Under the pieces are notes generated by a model. The model was not told the DNA's origin. It saw only the letters and a list, made by a program, of their open reading frames with translations, and did no database searches. From Chaetorhynchus papuensis (Eukaryota; Chordata; Aves; Passeriformes; Rhipiduridae), in assembly GCA_013396525.1 (NCBI GenBank), contig VWYX01000384.1:447383-511382 (forward strand): 64,000 nucleotides of DNA. Direction: 5' to 3'. The position numbers and the translations under genes were made by a program. Shown piece by piece: positions 25,126 through 36,765 of this stretch (positions are counted from its first letter, which is position 1; every line of letters starts with the position of its first letter).

Positions 25126-26894
25126 AACATAATTCAGGGTTCCTATCCCAGGGTCTGTGTTTTGTAAACCTCTCCTGGTGAGGTGCAGCAGAGGCAGTCA
25201 GAGCAGAGAGCATCATGCTTCTCTTGGGGAAGAGAGGGGAAAATGGACAAACCGCAGGAGCAAACAAGGTTGTCCTGCAAGAGAGAGGCAAGCTCTGCCA
25301 TGCAGGGGCAAATCTTGTACAGATACAGGGCAAGAATGGATCACAAATGTCTGCTTATAGCTCACATTCAGTCTCATCATGAGTGACTTCAGTAAAGACA
25401 GACACATCATGTAAAGACCATGAGCAGTCTCCCTTCTTACGCAGGGGCTCTGCAGAAGTCCCTATGTGTCTACAAAACCCAGCTTTAAATGAATTCTAAT
25501 ATTAGGGCAACAGATAAACAAGAAAAGAAGGAGCATCACAACTTGTGCTGTCAACTTTAAAGTCTACTCTGCCTGTTCACAGGCTTTGATACCCTCATGT
25601 GTAGGCAGTACACTATATAAGGTTATAAAGTTATGTGTGTTTTTGGAATATTTGCATGAGGAAATGAATGCAGTAAATCTGTTGACGTCGTCAATGCAGA
25701 GCTACCGTAACTCTAAAGCTTTCTGCACTGCAGTGATGATTATGAAACTAGTAGGTAGTTTATGTTATTAACTCAAGGTGTCATCTTTAATAAATACTCA
25801 TAAAACACATTGGCAAAAGCATAAACTGCAGGAACATGAGTAGGAAATTTGTGACATGCTCTCTATCATAGATAAATTGTTAATACTGCTGTTCAGTAAT
25901 TATTTAATCAAAAGCATACTTAGGGAAAATCTGAAATAACTGAGAGATTTCAGTTTTTAGACTAAGAGTCCTATCTTCATGTTAATTACTGAAGCAGGGT
26001 TATAGTATATTTTAATAGAAGTGTGAGATGGTATTGAAATTCAAATAAATCCTTTGAGGTTTTTTGTCTCATACAAATGCAAAGAAATTCAGAAAGAAAT
26101 TTTTTTCCAAATTAATAATTCTTTCTTAAAGAGTGATAAAGAATTAGATGTTGTCTTCTAAAAGGACATTAAGTTTTGTAGTGAGTTTGTGAAAAAATAT
26201 TCATGTCATGGATAGGAAGGATGTTTCATGTAAATTACACTCTTTCCTTTCTACCCTGAAGTTTTTCTTCCATTCAAAAGATACTGTATCTTTCATCATT
26301 CAAGGCTTCTCTGCATTGGCCCTGGAGAATACTGAAATATGCCTTTTATCTGTCCTAAATCAGGTGAACAATAAAAAGATATTGATTTTTCATACACCAT
26401 AAATAGTTCACGAATGTATAAAAATTTAATTCAGGATTCAGTGGGTCAAATACTAGATTGTGATAAATTAGCAACAAACTCAGTGGAGCTGGTCTATGCT
26501 ACAGCAACAGGCAGTGCTGTTCAGTTTGTCAGGAGTGCTGCACCTCCATCATTTAATAGCTTCCAGAGATAATAACATCTGCAGTTTAGGGTTTTCAAAG
26601 TCAGCCTCCTCCTTCCCTTAACTCTTACTCAAGCAGTAGAGAAGACTTTGCAGCAAAATCCTTGCACTGTAATAAAACATTTCTCTTGCTCCTCTCACTG
26701 AGAGTGGCTGCTGCACTCTGAGCTCGGCCATCACCAAGGAAGCTGCGAGGAGTCGATGGCATGGGAACATGAGTCATGAACGTGTCCCAGTCCCCCCACT
26801 AGTGTAAATCAGTGTAACTGCACTGTCACAAGCTCCAAGGACAGAGATAGCTTGTAAATACAGGAAATATGGGGGTTGTGCAACATAAATAAAG
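25126..26894. other. Non-coding interval with a possible regulatory block at 25,590-26,010
   Basis: No gene is seen. The segment 25,590-26,010 is AT-rich and unique. It contains the odd CpG-bearing inverted repeat TTGAC-GTC-GTCAA at 25,682-25,694, which includes a CRE-like TGACGTCG. It also has ATTTGCAT (octamer complement) at about 25,650 and several TAAT cores. The rest shows nothing. Confidence 0.4.
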
Positions 26895-27150
26895 CCAGAT
26901 TAGACAATTCAATCTATCTCCTGCCCCAAAGCAGAGTCAGTATTATTGTGTCACTTCTTGAAAACTTGTGGTGGTAAAGACTCCACAACTCTCCCAGACA
27001 GCATGTCCCTGTGCCTCACTACCTTCATGATGAGAACATTTTCCCCTAGTGTCTAGCTAAATATTTATTTTTATGGTTTAAGTTCATTTCTGCTTTAGCT
27101 AAAGACTGACACCAAAGTTCTCCTTCCATCCCATTTAATTTCTCACCCCC
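26895..27150 (-). mobile_element. Ancient CR1 LINE fragment
   Basis: On the plus strand the succession 'caatctatctcctgcccc', 'taaagactccacaactctcc' and 'gatgagaacattttcccct' is the complement of the last 250 bases of an old CR1 3' region. The terminal octamers are lost. Confidence 0.6.
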
Positions 27151-30100
27151 TGAGCTTGATGCAACTTTGCTTTCAATCTGGTCTGGCCACAGCTGTGATG
27201 AACCTGACACTGCTGATTGGATTTGGAAAAGTGTGAGTCTCAGGCCAGTGTGTCTATGCCTTCTCTAGTGGTCTGAAACTGGCAGTTTCTCAGTCTGAGA
27301 GATCTTCCAGTCTGCTGAATTGGCCATCAAGCCATGAAACATTCATTGCCTCTGGAAAGATTCAAAGTAATGCTTTAAAAAAACCTGAGTCCTAAGATTG
27401 GGGTTTTTTTCTTTGTCACCTGTTAAAGGAACATTCTGTTAGGGCTTTTAACATAAGAAATAGATAAAAGGACATGTTTTAGACCATTTGTGTGATTAGC
27501 ACAAAGGAAAGCACTGTCTCATCAGGGGGATAATGCTTCCTTTCTAAGTTGTAGCACCTCCAATCTTCTGCTCTTTAGTGAGATGACAAACGTCAACCTG
27601 TGCATTAAGTGTTTTTAAAGGCGTTGAGGTTTTGTTGCATGATGGTTCCAACTAATGCTCAACATTATTATCTCTTATGCTCATTAAAGGAAATATATTT
27701 AGTTTCTATCAAAGTAAAGGACTTAGTGTTTGGTGGAGAAAATGGCATTGGTTTGAAAATAAAATAGAGTATAAGTAAAGGAAAGAACTATTGCTGGTGA
27801 AAGGCTTTGATGAAAACAGTATTGAGAATGGCAGAAATGTCTTTTTCTCTGATAATTTCTTCTCTGTTAATGGCCTATTCTGCTATGATCAATAAAAACT
27901 CCTTCAAGGGTCACAGTGCTTCCCTAGTTGATTATTACATCAAAAACCAATTGGTTCAAAGCCTTCCCTGAGTAAACAGTTACTGATAACATTTTATCCT
28001 CCCTGTTCACTGCTCTTCACTAGGGCTTGGTGTTCTCCAGCAAAGCAGCTGGAGACAGCAGCCTCGGCTAAACCTCAGGCTGGGGGGCATTTCCTCAATG
28101 AGGAGATTCACTGTGGCATTTTCCTGGCCCCTGCTCAACCTCACTCGGTGCCAGGGTCAATTCACTTCCCTTCAGCTGAGATGGAGGGAAGGAGCTTGGC
28201 ATTATCTGGTGGTCAGAGATGTATGCAGACTCCATCAGCCATGCTTTAGAGCCTGGAGCTCTTCCTCTGTTTGTTTAATCGTCCCATTCCACTGCAGAAC
28301 CCAGGAACACAGCTTAATGACGTCCTTCAGATGCTTCTAAGCCACTTTCCTCCCCAAAATTTTCCAAGAGCCTTCAGACTATGGACAGATTGCCTAGCAA
28401 GCTCCTTTTTGCCTCCTGCATCTTTAGGAGATGGCCCTCTTGAACTTCTAAGACCCTTGCTGACTTTTTCAGAGTGACAGCAGGCAAGAATACCTGAAAT
28501 TACAAATCAGGGTTATTTTCTCAGCTCAGGCACATTCCTCTGGAGTAAAACTGCAATGCCTCGGAGGACCTTTGGGCCTGCAGAGTACAATATGATCTGG
28601 ACTGCTGCCTGGCACGTAGGCAGTGGTCTCCTCGCTCTTGCCCACAAGCCTCCTGCTGTCTGCAGGCTGAGAACCTTGTGCCCCAAGCCCTTGGGGTCAT
28701 GAGTTTCTCCAGCCCAACTAAGTGTGTGGAGAGCAACTGCAAAGGCTCAGCTGGTTGCACAACTATGTTAATTGTTTTGCCTCTGGGCCTTCAGTATCAT
28801 TTAGTTTTCCTGAGAGCTCCTTGCAGTTAACCAAATAGTTGCAGTTCATCTCAGACACTTCAGACTTACACCACATAACAACTTTTTCTAAGCAGGCAAG
28901 TATTTCTTTCCACTTCAAGTCAAATTAATGGATTTCTATTGGAGCCTTTTGCTTGTGATTAATACCAACAATGAAAGTAATATCTAATTTGCCTCATCTA
29001 CTTCTAAAAGACCAAAAACTGTCTTGACTCCCACTCAGATATCTGGAAGAACAAGCAATCTCTCACCATTGCCCTTTCTATGAGATAATCTTGCTTTCCC
29101 CAGTTCAGAAAAAGCTTGCGAATTTTAGCGGGGGGAGAGAGAGAGAGAAGTTTTTGTAATGACCTCTTGTACTTCTCACCACTTCTGTGACAACCAAGGA
29201 ATTGGTGCTTCTTTTGGTCATTTCATTCCACAACCTCATTTTTTTTTCCATACAAATCAAGGAAAAGAAGCATTTGAGGGTAGGACTTACCTCAGCAGAC
29301 TGAGGTAAGCCTAACCTGAAGCCACAGTGTGGAGATCTACATATTTGGAAAGTCATATTTCATGATTAAAAGAAGAATTACACTTTTAAGGAGTGATTCA
29401 ACCGACCTGTTTTGAACATCTGCTATAGGTAGAGAGAAATCATGTTCAAAAATTGTTTTGTTTTTTTATATAAAGTGACTAAAAAGGGGCCTTTGAATAA
29501 CCAGATCACTTGTACGACCATATAATCTGACTGTTTCATTAAAGAATCTCACCTAAATGTCTAGGGTGGGACTCCAGCAGTTCAGGCTCAGTTTTATCTA
29601 TGTTTCTCACATGATTTGAAATTTTAGTCATAATTTTATTCATAGCCTGCTCTGTGACTGAACTCGAACAAGGTGCTATGTCAGCGAGAGAGGAAAACAT
29701 GGTGCTGCTGCTTTTTTCTCTGGTCCTTGCCAAGTTGTCCTCCCTCATTTATTTCCACAAGAGTCTGCTCCATGTCTCTTCCAAAAAGAGACACTTTTCT
29801 CTCTGCAACACATAGGAGGAAGGCAAAATGTGTCTGAGATCCTACAATGCCATCTTTATTATCTGGAGATAAGTTTATCTTGCAAAATGAATTTTCTCTC
29901 CCAGAATTCAGAGTTTGCCTTTCCATTGAGGTTTGACTTTTTAACCACATGTGAAAGCAGCAACTTACTTGTGCTGATGGGGATGTCTTGCACTGTTATA
30001 GCTGTGCTTCCTTAAGTGTACACAGATGACCTCTGTCAGAGACCGAATAATGACAGACGTGGGCTACAGAAGCCTTTGTTTTAACCCAGTCCAAAGCTTC

Positions 30101-33100
30101 CTAAGTTCTCAGTGCTAAACTCTTAGTCTTGAAGTGGGAATTAATAAAGGGAGGTCTTTTTGCTTGCATTATGCAAGAGGCCAAGCTGGAAGGTCAGTTA
30201 TGGCCCCCATGCCTTTAAAGTCAATAGATCTGTGAATTAGCCATCCATAATCTTCAGGGATGCCAAATTAAAACTGTGTGAAAGTGAGAAAGAAATATAT
30301 TAGAAAACCTGGCAAGCATTCAAGACTAAGCTCGCTGTTCGTCTTGATCTTGTTGATTTGAAAGATTTGCATTTCAGACCTTTCAGAAAATACTAAGTTA
30401 TTCTTTCAATCATCTTGTAGTGTCAACACACTGGTCCAACATTAAAGTATTCAAATATGCAAACTCTTCTCAGCTTACATACTATGCATATGTGATAACT
30501 TTCACCTTGGTTATAATAAAGACTGAACCAACAATTTCCTAAGCCAAAAATGTAACATTCTTAAGCTAAAACACTGTTTCCTGTTCATAAAGCTGATTTG
30601 GGCTCAGAGCTTCTGTGGTTTGAGTGTGGAGGAGGTTGCACTGCACAAATTAAAGCAAATATATTTCCTTCCAAGTGGTGCTGTCAGAAAGTGACTTCTG
30701 CTAGACTCCAGTTTTCATGTAGAGGCGTTTGCAGTATCATAAATACCTGTTCTTCCTCCTCACGTCGAGAGCCCCTGAGACCTTGGGTTCCCTAATTTCC
30801 TTTTGGAGCACAGATTCCCTGACAGAGTTTAGTTTCGTTTAAATCTGGTGCCTGCTGGGTTGAGTTCTTTCTTTTCTTTCTTTAGCCTTTGCTAGTCTTC
30901 TGTTAAAAGCTATCATGAATTTGAAGGTCTCCGATTAAAGGCTTGACTTTGTCCTTTCTGCATAAAACAGGAGGAGTCTGAGTCCTATAGCCCCCAGGAG
31001 TGGATTCTCATGATTTCCCTTGTGTAGTCCTTTCTCCTCAAAACCACCTTTTATTCCTCCTCTGCTGCACTTTGCAGTGTCTCTCATTCTGAAGTTGACT
31101 CAATTAGAGCTAGGGGAACTCTTTCCTGGGGCTGTCAAACCTTCCTGGAGATTCCCACCTGCTGTAATCTTGCAAAGATTTCCCCACCTGCTTGATTTTC
31201 TACTTGTTCACCAAGTCAGCTAACTTTAAGCCCCAAAAGACAGGGATACTCACAGGATCAGGACAAGGCCTTTGTAACATCCATCTTCTGTTCAGTGGAC
31301 GTGATTTTGGTCAAAATGGTTCATTCTTTTACATATTCACATTGTCTTACTGATTAGTTCAAGATGGTCCTTCTGTCTTTGTGTGGCATAACCAGGTGAT
31401 AGCAACAATTACAAGGACATTGCCTTGCTGAAGCTCAAGAGAGAACAGCATCTGCATTGCTCCAGCTTACAGCCTGGGTTGTATTTAACTGCAGGGTTCA
31501 AGGATTTGGAAAAATTTCTTGCCTTTATGTTCTACCCTTGTACCAAGGGTCTATAATCTCACCCACAGCCCCACACCTACCCCGCTTCTCACCAATATCT
31601 GTTAATGGGCAGAGAACTAATTACAATACAGGCAGCCACTGCACCTACACAGGGACTGTTCGTAGCCCTGACCTTGCTACACTCAGTCCCCAGGACTGAC
31701 CTGCCACGATGTTGCTGTTGCACTAGTAGTTTTGATGATTTGAATTTTCCTAATCTAGATTTGAATTACAAAAATTTAAGCTTAATATTAACATATTCCC
31801 ACTCTGCCCAGGAATGTCCTCTTTTTTTTGCTATTGTCTTTACAGCTGAAAATATATCTCTGCCATGAAATTGAAGGATCTCCACTGATTTTCACTGAAT
31901 AACTTTTGAGTTACAGCACCATAAATATCAGGGAAGCGGACCAAGTTATTCTTTTGTACCGCTTGAATACACAAATCCACTAGTACTAACCCTCTTGTGA
32001 TCATAGCTGTAGTTAAATAGACTAGGGGGGCTGTTTTTAAAGATAAACCTTTTTTTTGTCTCACCAGGCCTCATATTTACTGCTTAAATCAGTCAAAAAG
32101 TACTCACAGAACCAGGAAACAACTCTCCTTATGACTCATATATTACTAGGTCCAAACTGTTCTTTAACTGCTCCAGCCCAGAGTTAACATATTTTTAAAA
32201 TAAATCCCAACTCTAGTGGATGACTAGAGGTACAGAACTCATGTCGAAAAATTATTCAGTTCCTAATTTCATATTGTGTTTAAAAAAAATGTGAATTAGC
32301 CTAGACATTTCATAATACTGGACATCTGTCTCTGACGAATAAATATGTCACAGTCAAGCAAAACAGCCCTAGGAGAATGTTGAATGTTAAAGATGGTACA
32401 GTCTTTTCAAAAAGAGACTAGCATAATGAATTGAAAGAGTTAAGGCCTTGTTTTCCACAAATACAGATGAACAAGCAGCTAAAGATTGTTAAGATGACAG
32501 CAAAGACAGTAATTTCATAAAGTTTTATCTGTAGTTTGTATCATACATCTGAGCTCCGTGATTTCAGTGACCCTCTATGTGGATTTTGCCTCTGTTCCTG
32601 TTGATCATCGGTTTTATCAGGTCATTTGATTGTCTGTTTCCTGGATGACTTTTTGCGTGGTTTGGTTTGGTTCTGAGAGTTGAGAAATGCTGCAGATATT
32701 AAGCAGGGTAGGACTTTGATCTCTGTTCCACCTGCTAATTCTCCATTGGATATTCAACACAAAGTTGTCACAGAAGCAAACTACCTCTCAACATGTAGGA
32801 AGTGAGGAACAGAGACAACACCGAGGAGAAAGCATTTTCTCCTTCTGTGAACTATTTTTACCTCACAGACTGTTATTCCACTGGGCAAACTCAAGACAGG
32901 TAAAAGAAAATGCACTTTGCAGGCTCATCTTGGATCAGTTGGAATCCTCAATATCTTTAATGCGCTCATATTTTTACCACTTGGCTGGTGATGTTGTGTC
33001 TGGCAGTTTGCTGTGGCAAATCCAGCAACATTTCTTCTATAGATCAGCCATCCTGCTGTATAATAAAATACCCCCAAAATCTGCATTTTACTAAAATAGG

Positions 33101-35859
33101 TGCCATGATTATCTAAGAACAGTTTGCTGGGAACTTGCAGAGTTCAATGCTACATTTATAATGTCACAATAAAAATGGCAGTCTGACTCCAGTCCAGCAC
33201 TTTCCTCACTTTCTCTGGACAGTGACAGTGTCGTTGTTGACATTGTCAATGACTATCACCATCTACCTTCTCTGCATTTCAATCTGTCCTTACACAGGGG
33301 TAGGTGATATTCCATTAATCAAGGTGTTGCCATTAAAAATAAATGCCACGGGGAATCTTTATCAATTTTCGCATGTTGAGTTCAAAAACAACCCTTTTGT
33401 ACCAGTGGTTCTCACTCCTCATTGCTAAACCTTTACTATTTCTCCCTGTGGATGCAGATTCTGCTGAAAATATATTATCATTTGGGTTGTGTTTCTCAGA
33501 AAAGTAGAAAAGCATGGATATCAGGAAGTTAATCCTGGACCCATGAAGAATCACAGACCAGAGGCTGAAAACTGAAATTTTACTGTTATTAGGGAATAGC
33601 ATTAAAAAAAAAAAAATCCTTACCTTAGAAGCAGTCTTTGAGCTACCAGATCCCACGCTGAAAACCAGCATTTCAGACAGATTTCTGGCTAATGCTTGGA
33701 AGAACAGACAACTATATGGATTAAGTTTGTCTTCACCTAAATGCTTTCCTGCAGTACTTTCTTCTACATTATCCTATTGAAGTGGGATTTTGCACTCTTG
33801 TCTCCCTAGGAATGCACCTCCAGTGAAAGGATTTACCCAATGCCTCTTTTTCATTACAAAAACCAACATCAGCACTATTTATGCTGAAGTGTATTAGCAG
33901 AAACATCTCTCACCACGATGATACACCCTACCTGTGTTCTTAGTTCAGCAGGTTGCTCCCATCCTTTTCCCACCACCCTGGCAGCTACGTCTCCACAATT
34001 CCTGTGTCCTGACACAGAACATAGCCTGGTTTGGGATTGCTGGGTGGGATGTCCTACACATTTGTCCAGCTGATGCCCCGAAGACTGTGTCCAGCTCTCA
34101 TTCTGTTTATTACTGGAAAAAAATGGGACACAGATTTCCCTTTCCACATTAGTGTGCCTGCTTCTCATGTCACTTTCTTGACAGCTTTTTTCAACCTGCT
34201 AAAGCAGAATGATGAACTGCCATGAGAGGGTAAAGCTCCTCTGGTTTGTTTGCCTGATTGAAGACTTGTGGCGGGTCTCCTGAAGCCCCTCTGTGACACC
34301 AGCTCACACAGGTAGCTCCCCCTCAGCTCATGCAGGCACACAAAATGTTCACAAAGATGATATATAGGCTGTCGAGCACCCTGATGAGTGTGTAGCTCAG
34401 CTTCCACCACCTCACATCTGGCAGAGAGTTTCCAGTGCAACTAGTGAAATCCATGAGCTGCCTCTGTGTCATAAAGCAAATAGGAATGGTCTTAGCTCCT
34501 TTTTGGAATATCAGAAACTACAAATAGTTCTGCTAATCTTAGTCTGGCCGTAGTGACCTGAGGCCATTTTTTAAAAATGGCTTTGAGAAGGAGGAAGCTC
34601 CCAAGTGTAGCTGTTGGAAGGGTTAGACATCCTGCCTACGTAAGACTAGATGAATTAATCTTCTCCAGTTAATGGAGAGCCAGTGTCCCTGCTTTTTAGG
34701 CATTTTTTTCTGGGTTGGGATGAATCTGTCTCCCTTGAGGTCTCTGCCTCTCTGCACTGATGAGGGAGGGAGCTCTGTTGATACACATGGCTAGGCTCCA
34801 GGCCTTCAAATTATTAAAATTAAATTGGATTAAGTTCACTCATTTTGCCTATTTTTTCACCTATTGTAACAACTGAGAATGATTTACCTAACCTTCTTTC
34901 TTCTCACAAGCAGTCTGGAGGTATTAATTTTTTATCACTTTAAAGTTCCAGATTTTTTAGCACAAACTGTGTGTATTACCAGTGGAAATATTTTGATATA
35001 GTAGGGACTTCACCACATGCTTCAGTTGTTTTTATATCCATTATTGCTGTGCCATTTTACTGCAATTTTCCGCAGACTCCCATGTTATTAACCTGCATTC
35101 ATCATTTATATCCCTCTCTGGAGGCTTGTTGTAAGACTCTATAGAAGAAGATAAACAAATTACAGATACAGGAATTAATTGTTGCCTCACTGGAGCACCC
35201 CTCCAAAGGAAATTTAGGAACATTGGTTGGAATGAAGCAGCCCATAGGCCACACTGATGGGAATAGCAGGAAGAAGGCTGAACACAACTGGACAAAACCA
35301 TATACAGGGAAACACACAGATTAGGGCAGATATGAGAAAATGGAAGACACTGAAAGTGAAAAAAATTACTGCAGACCTTCAAGGAATGAGGCTTTGCAAA
35401 TCAGATGTTAAACACTCCTTCCAGCAAGGTTTACTCCCTGTTGCACATACAGCCCTTTCTACAAGCCATGTCACCTCTGATGAGCTCATTAGACAGCTCT
35501 GCCTCTTCTTTTTGTTTAGCTCCCTGCCCACTGAGGTTCAGGCATAGAAATCCCTGCTGCCTCATAAGGGAGAGGAGTCAGAGTGGCTCAACCCTTCCTG
35601 GCAGATCCTGGGTGCCCCGTGGTCCCAGCCCCATCTCCAGCCCAGGACAGCTGCCCAAGGCTTGGCAGCATGGCCCTGGAGGAGGGCAAGGGGAGTGTGG
35701 GGAAAGGGAAGAAGGACCACTGTGCTGAGAGGGAAGACATTGTTAAAAGAACAGTAGGGAGAAGAAGAAGGGACATGAGGGTGAAGTGAGCTCAGAGGAA
35801 TGAGAGGGCATATGGTGCCTTGAACCTCAGGGGAACTGTGTTGTGCTAGAGTGGGTAAT
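27151..35859. other. Non-coding interval, no gene seen
   Basis: About 8.7 kb with no gene that I can support. Small features are a strong hairpin at 29,281-29,313, a perfect palindrome GCCATTTTTT/AAAAATGGC at 34,563-34,581, and a possible 34-base microexon on the minus strand at 33,624-33,657 (acceptor TTTTCAG, donor AAG|GTAAGG). The microexon has no partners I can identify. The frames listed for this interval are short and overlap on both strands. Confidence 0.5.
29281..29313. repeat. Strong imperfect hairpin (inverted repeat)
   Basis: TAGG-A-CTTACCTCAG, loop CAGA, then CTGAGGTAAG-CCTA. Ten perfectly paired bases (29,286-29,295 with 29,300-29,309) are extended by four more pairs across a single bulged A. 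The four-base loop is too short for a typical pre-microRNA. I know of no family for it. Confidence 0.8.
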
Positions 35860-35985
35860 GACAAAGAGTAACAGACTGTCCCTTTCCCTGAAAATCATGT
35901 GGCTGAAATGGATAAAATACATCAGAGGAGAGATGAGTGACTGGCCCAGTGTCCAACAGGAGCTCTGCATCAGAGCCACTGAGAG
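35860..35985 (+). mobile_element. MIR-like (CORE-SINE) fragment
   Basis: The segment around 35,935-35,980 ('tgactggcccagtgtccaac', then 'ctctgcatcagagcc') follows the pattern of the MIR core: GACTTGCCCAAGGTCACACAG, then a GCAGAGCC-like word. It is preceded by a 'cagaggagagatgag' stretch that fits the upstream part. It is ancient and diverged. Confidence 0.45.
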
Positions 35986-36669
35986 CACCCAGACAAACCC
36001 CAGATGGCCAGATGTGCCAGCAGTGAGGGACTGCTGCCCTCGGGAGCACGGGGAAAACGTGGGGGACAGAAAGCTGTGACAAGGCAGAGCGTAGGAAAAG
36101 GGCAAGGGAAGGGTGCAAAGTTTGGCTCCAGTAAGGTTTGCTAGCCTGACCTCGAGTGTACACAGAGCCCCTGAGAGAGTGAGAGCATGACTGAGTTCTT
36201 TGCTTGGAGCAAAAATAGCGGCTGTGAAAGAAACGGGAAGGAGGCAGGCAGATACAAAAGAGAAGAAAGCTGAGGAAGAAAGGAAAAGAACATGAAAACA
36301 CTATCCTCAAAACCAAGGCAGACATGCCAGCCATATTAATTTCCAGTACAAATGCCCTTCCTCCACTGCAGCTCAATGAGGGATCTGACCACAGTTAAGT
36401 TTACGTTGTGTGTTTTCAATAACAATAACAGAAAAGCCAATGCCCAGAATTAAAAGTCAAAGGCTCATCTTAATTCTGAAAGAGGAACAGAAGGAGCAGC
36501 TTTGCATGGAGGTGAATGTGTTTTTCTCTGTCTACAGAAGAGTTTTGTGGGTGGTTTTAAGCAGTTTCAGTGGTGGAGCTGATAGTCCTAAGAAACAGTC
36601 TCTTCTGTTTTATTCTACAGTTATTTTTTAGCCACAGCTGTCAATCACTGCTTTTCAAAGAAGGCAAGT

Positions 36670-36765
36670 GTCAGTATCTCTGCTCTGTAGAGACAACACA
36701 GAGATGAGAAACAGCTTGCCCAGTATCAGTCAGTACAGTATCTGTAAGGCTGTCAGCACCAGTGA
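36670..36765 (+). mobile_element. MIR-like (CORE-SINE) fragment
   Basis: Reads 'cacagagatgagaaacagct' then 'tgcccagtatcagtcagtac'. This parallels the MIR core 'cagatgaggaaactgaggca ... cttgcccaaggtca'. Short and diverged, but the order of words is right. Confidence 0.45.

Noticed and set aside
35846..36376. 176-codon minus-strand frame
   Set aside because: It covers a MIR-like relic and purine-rich sequence; the translation is Phe/Leu/Ser/Cys-rich without motifs or splice signals.
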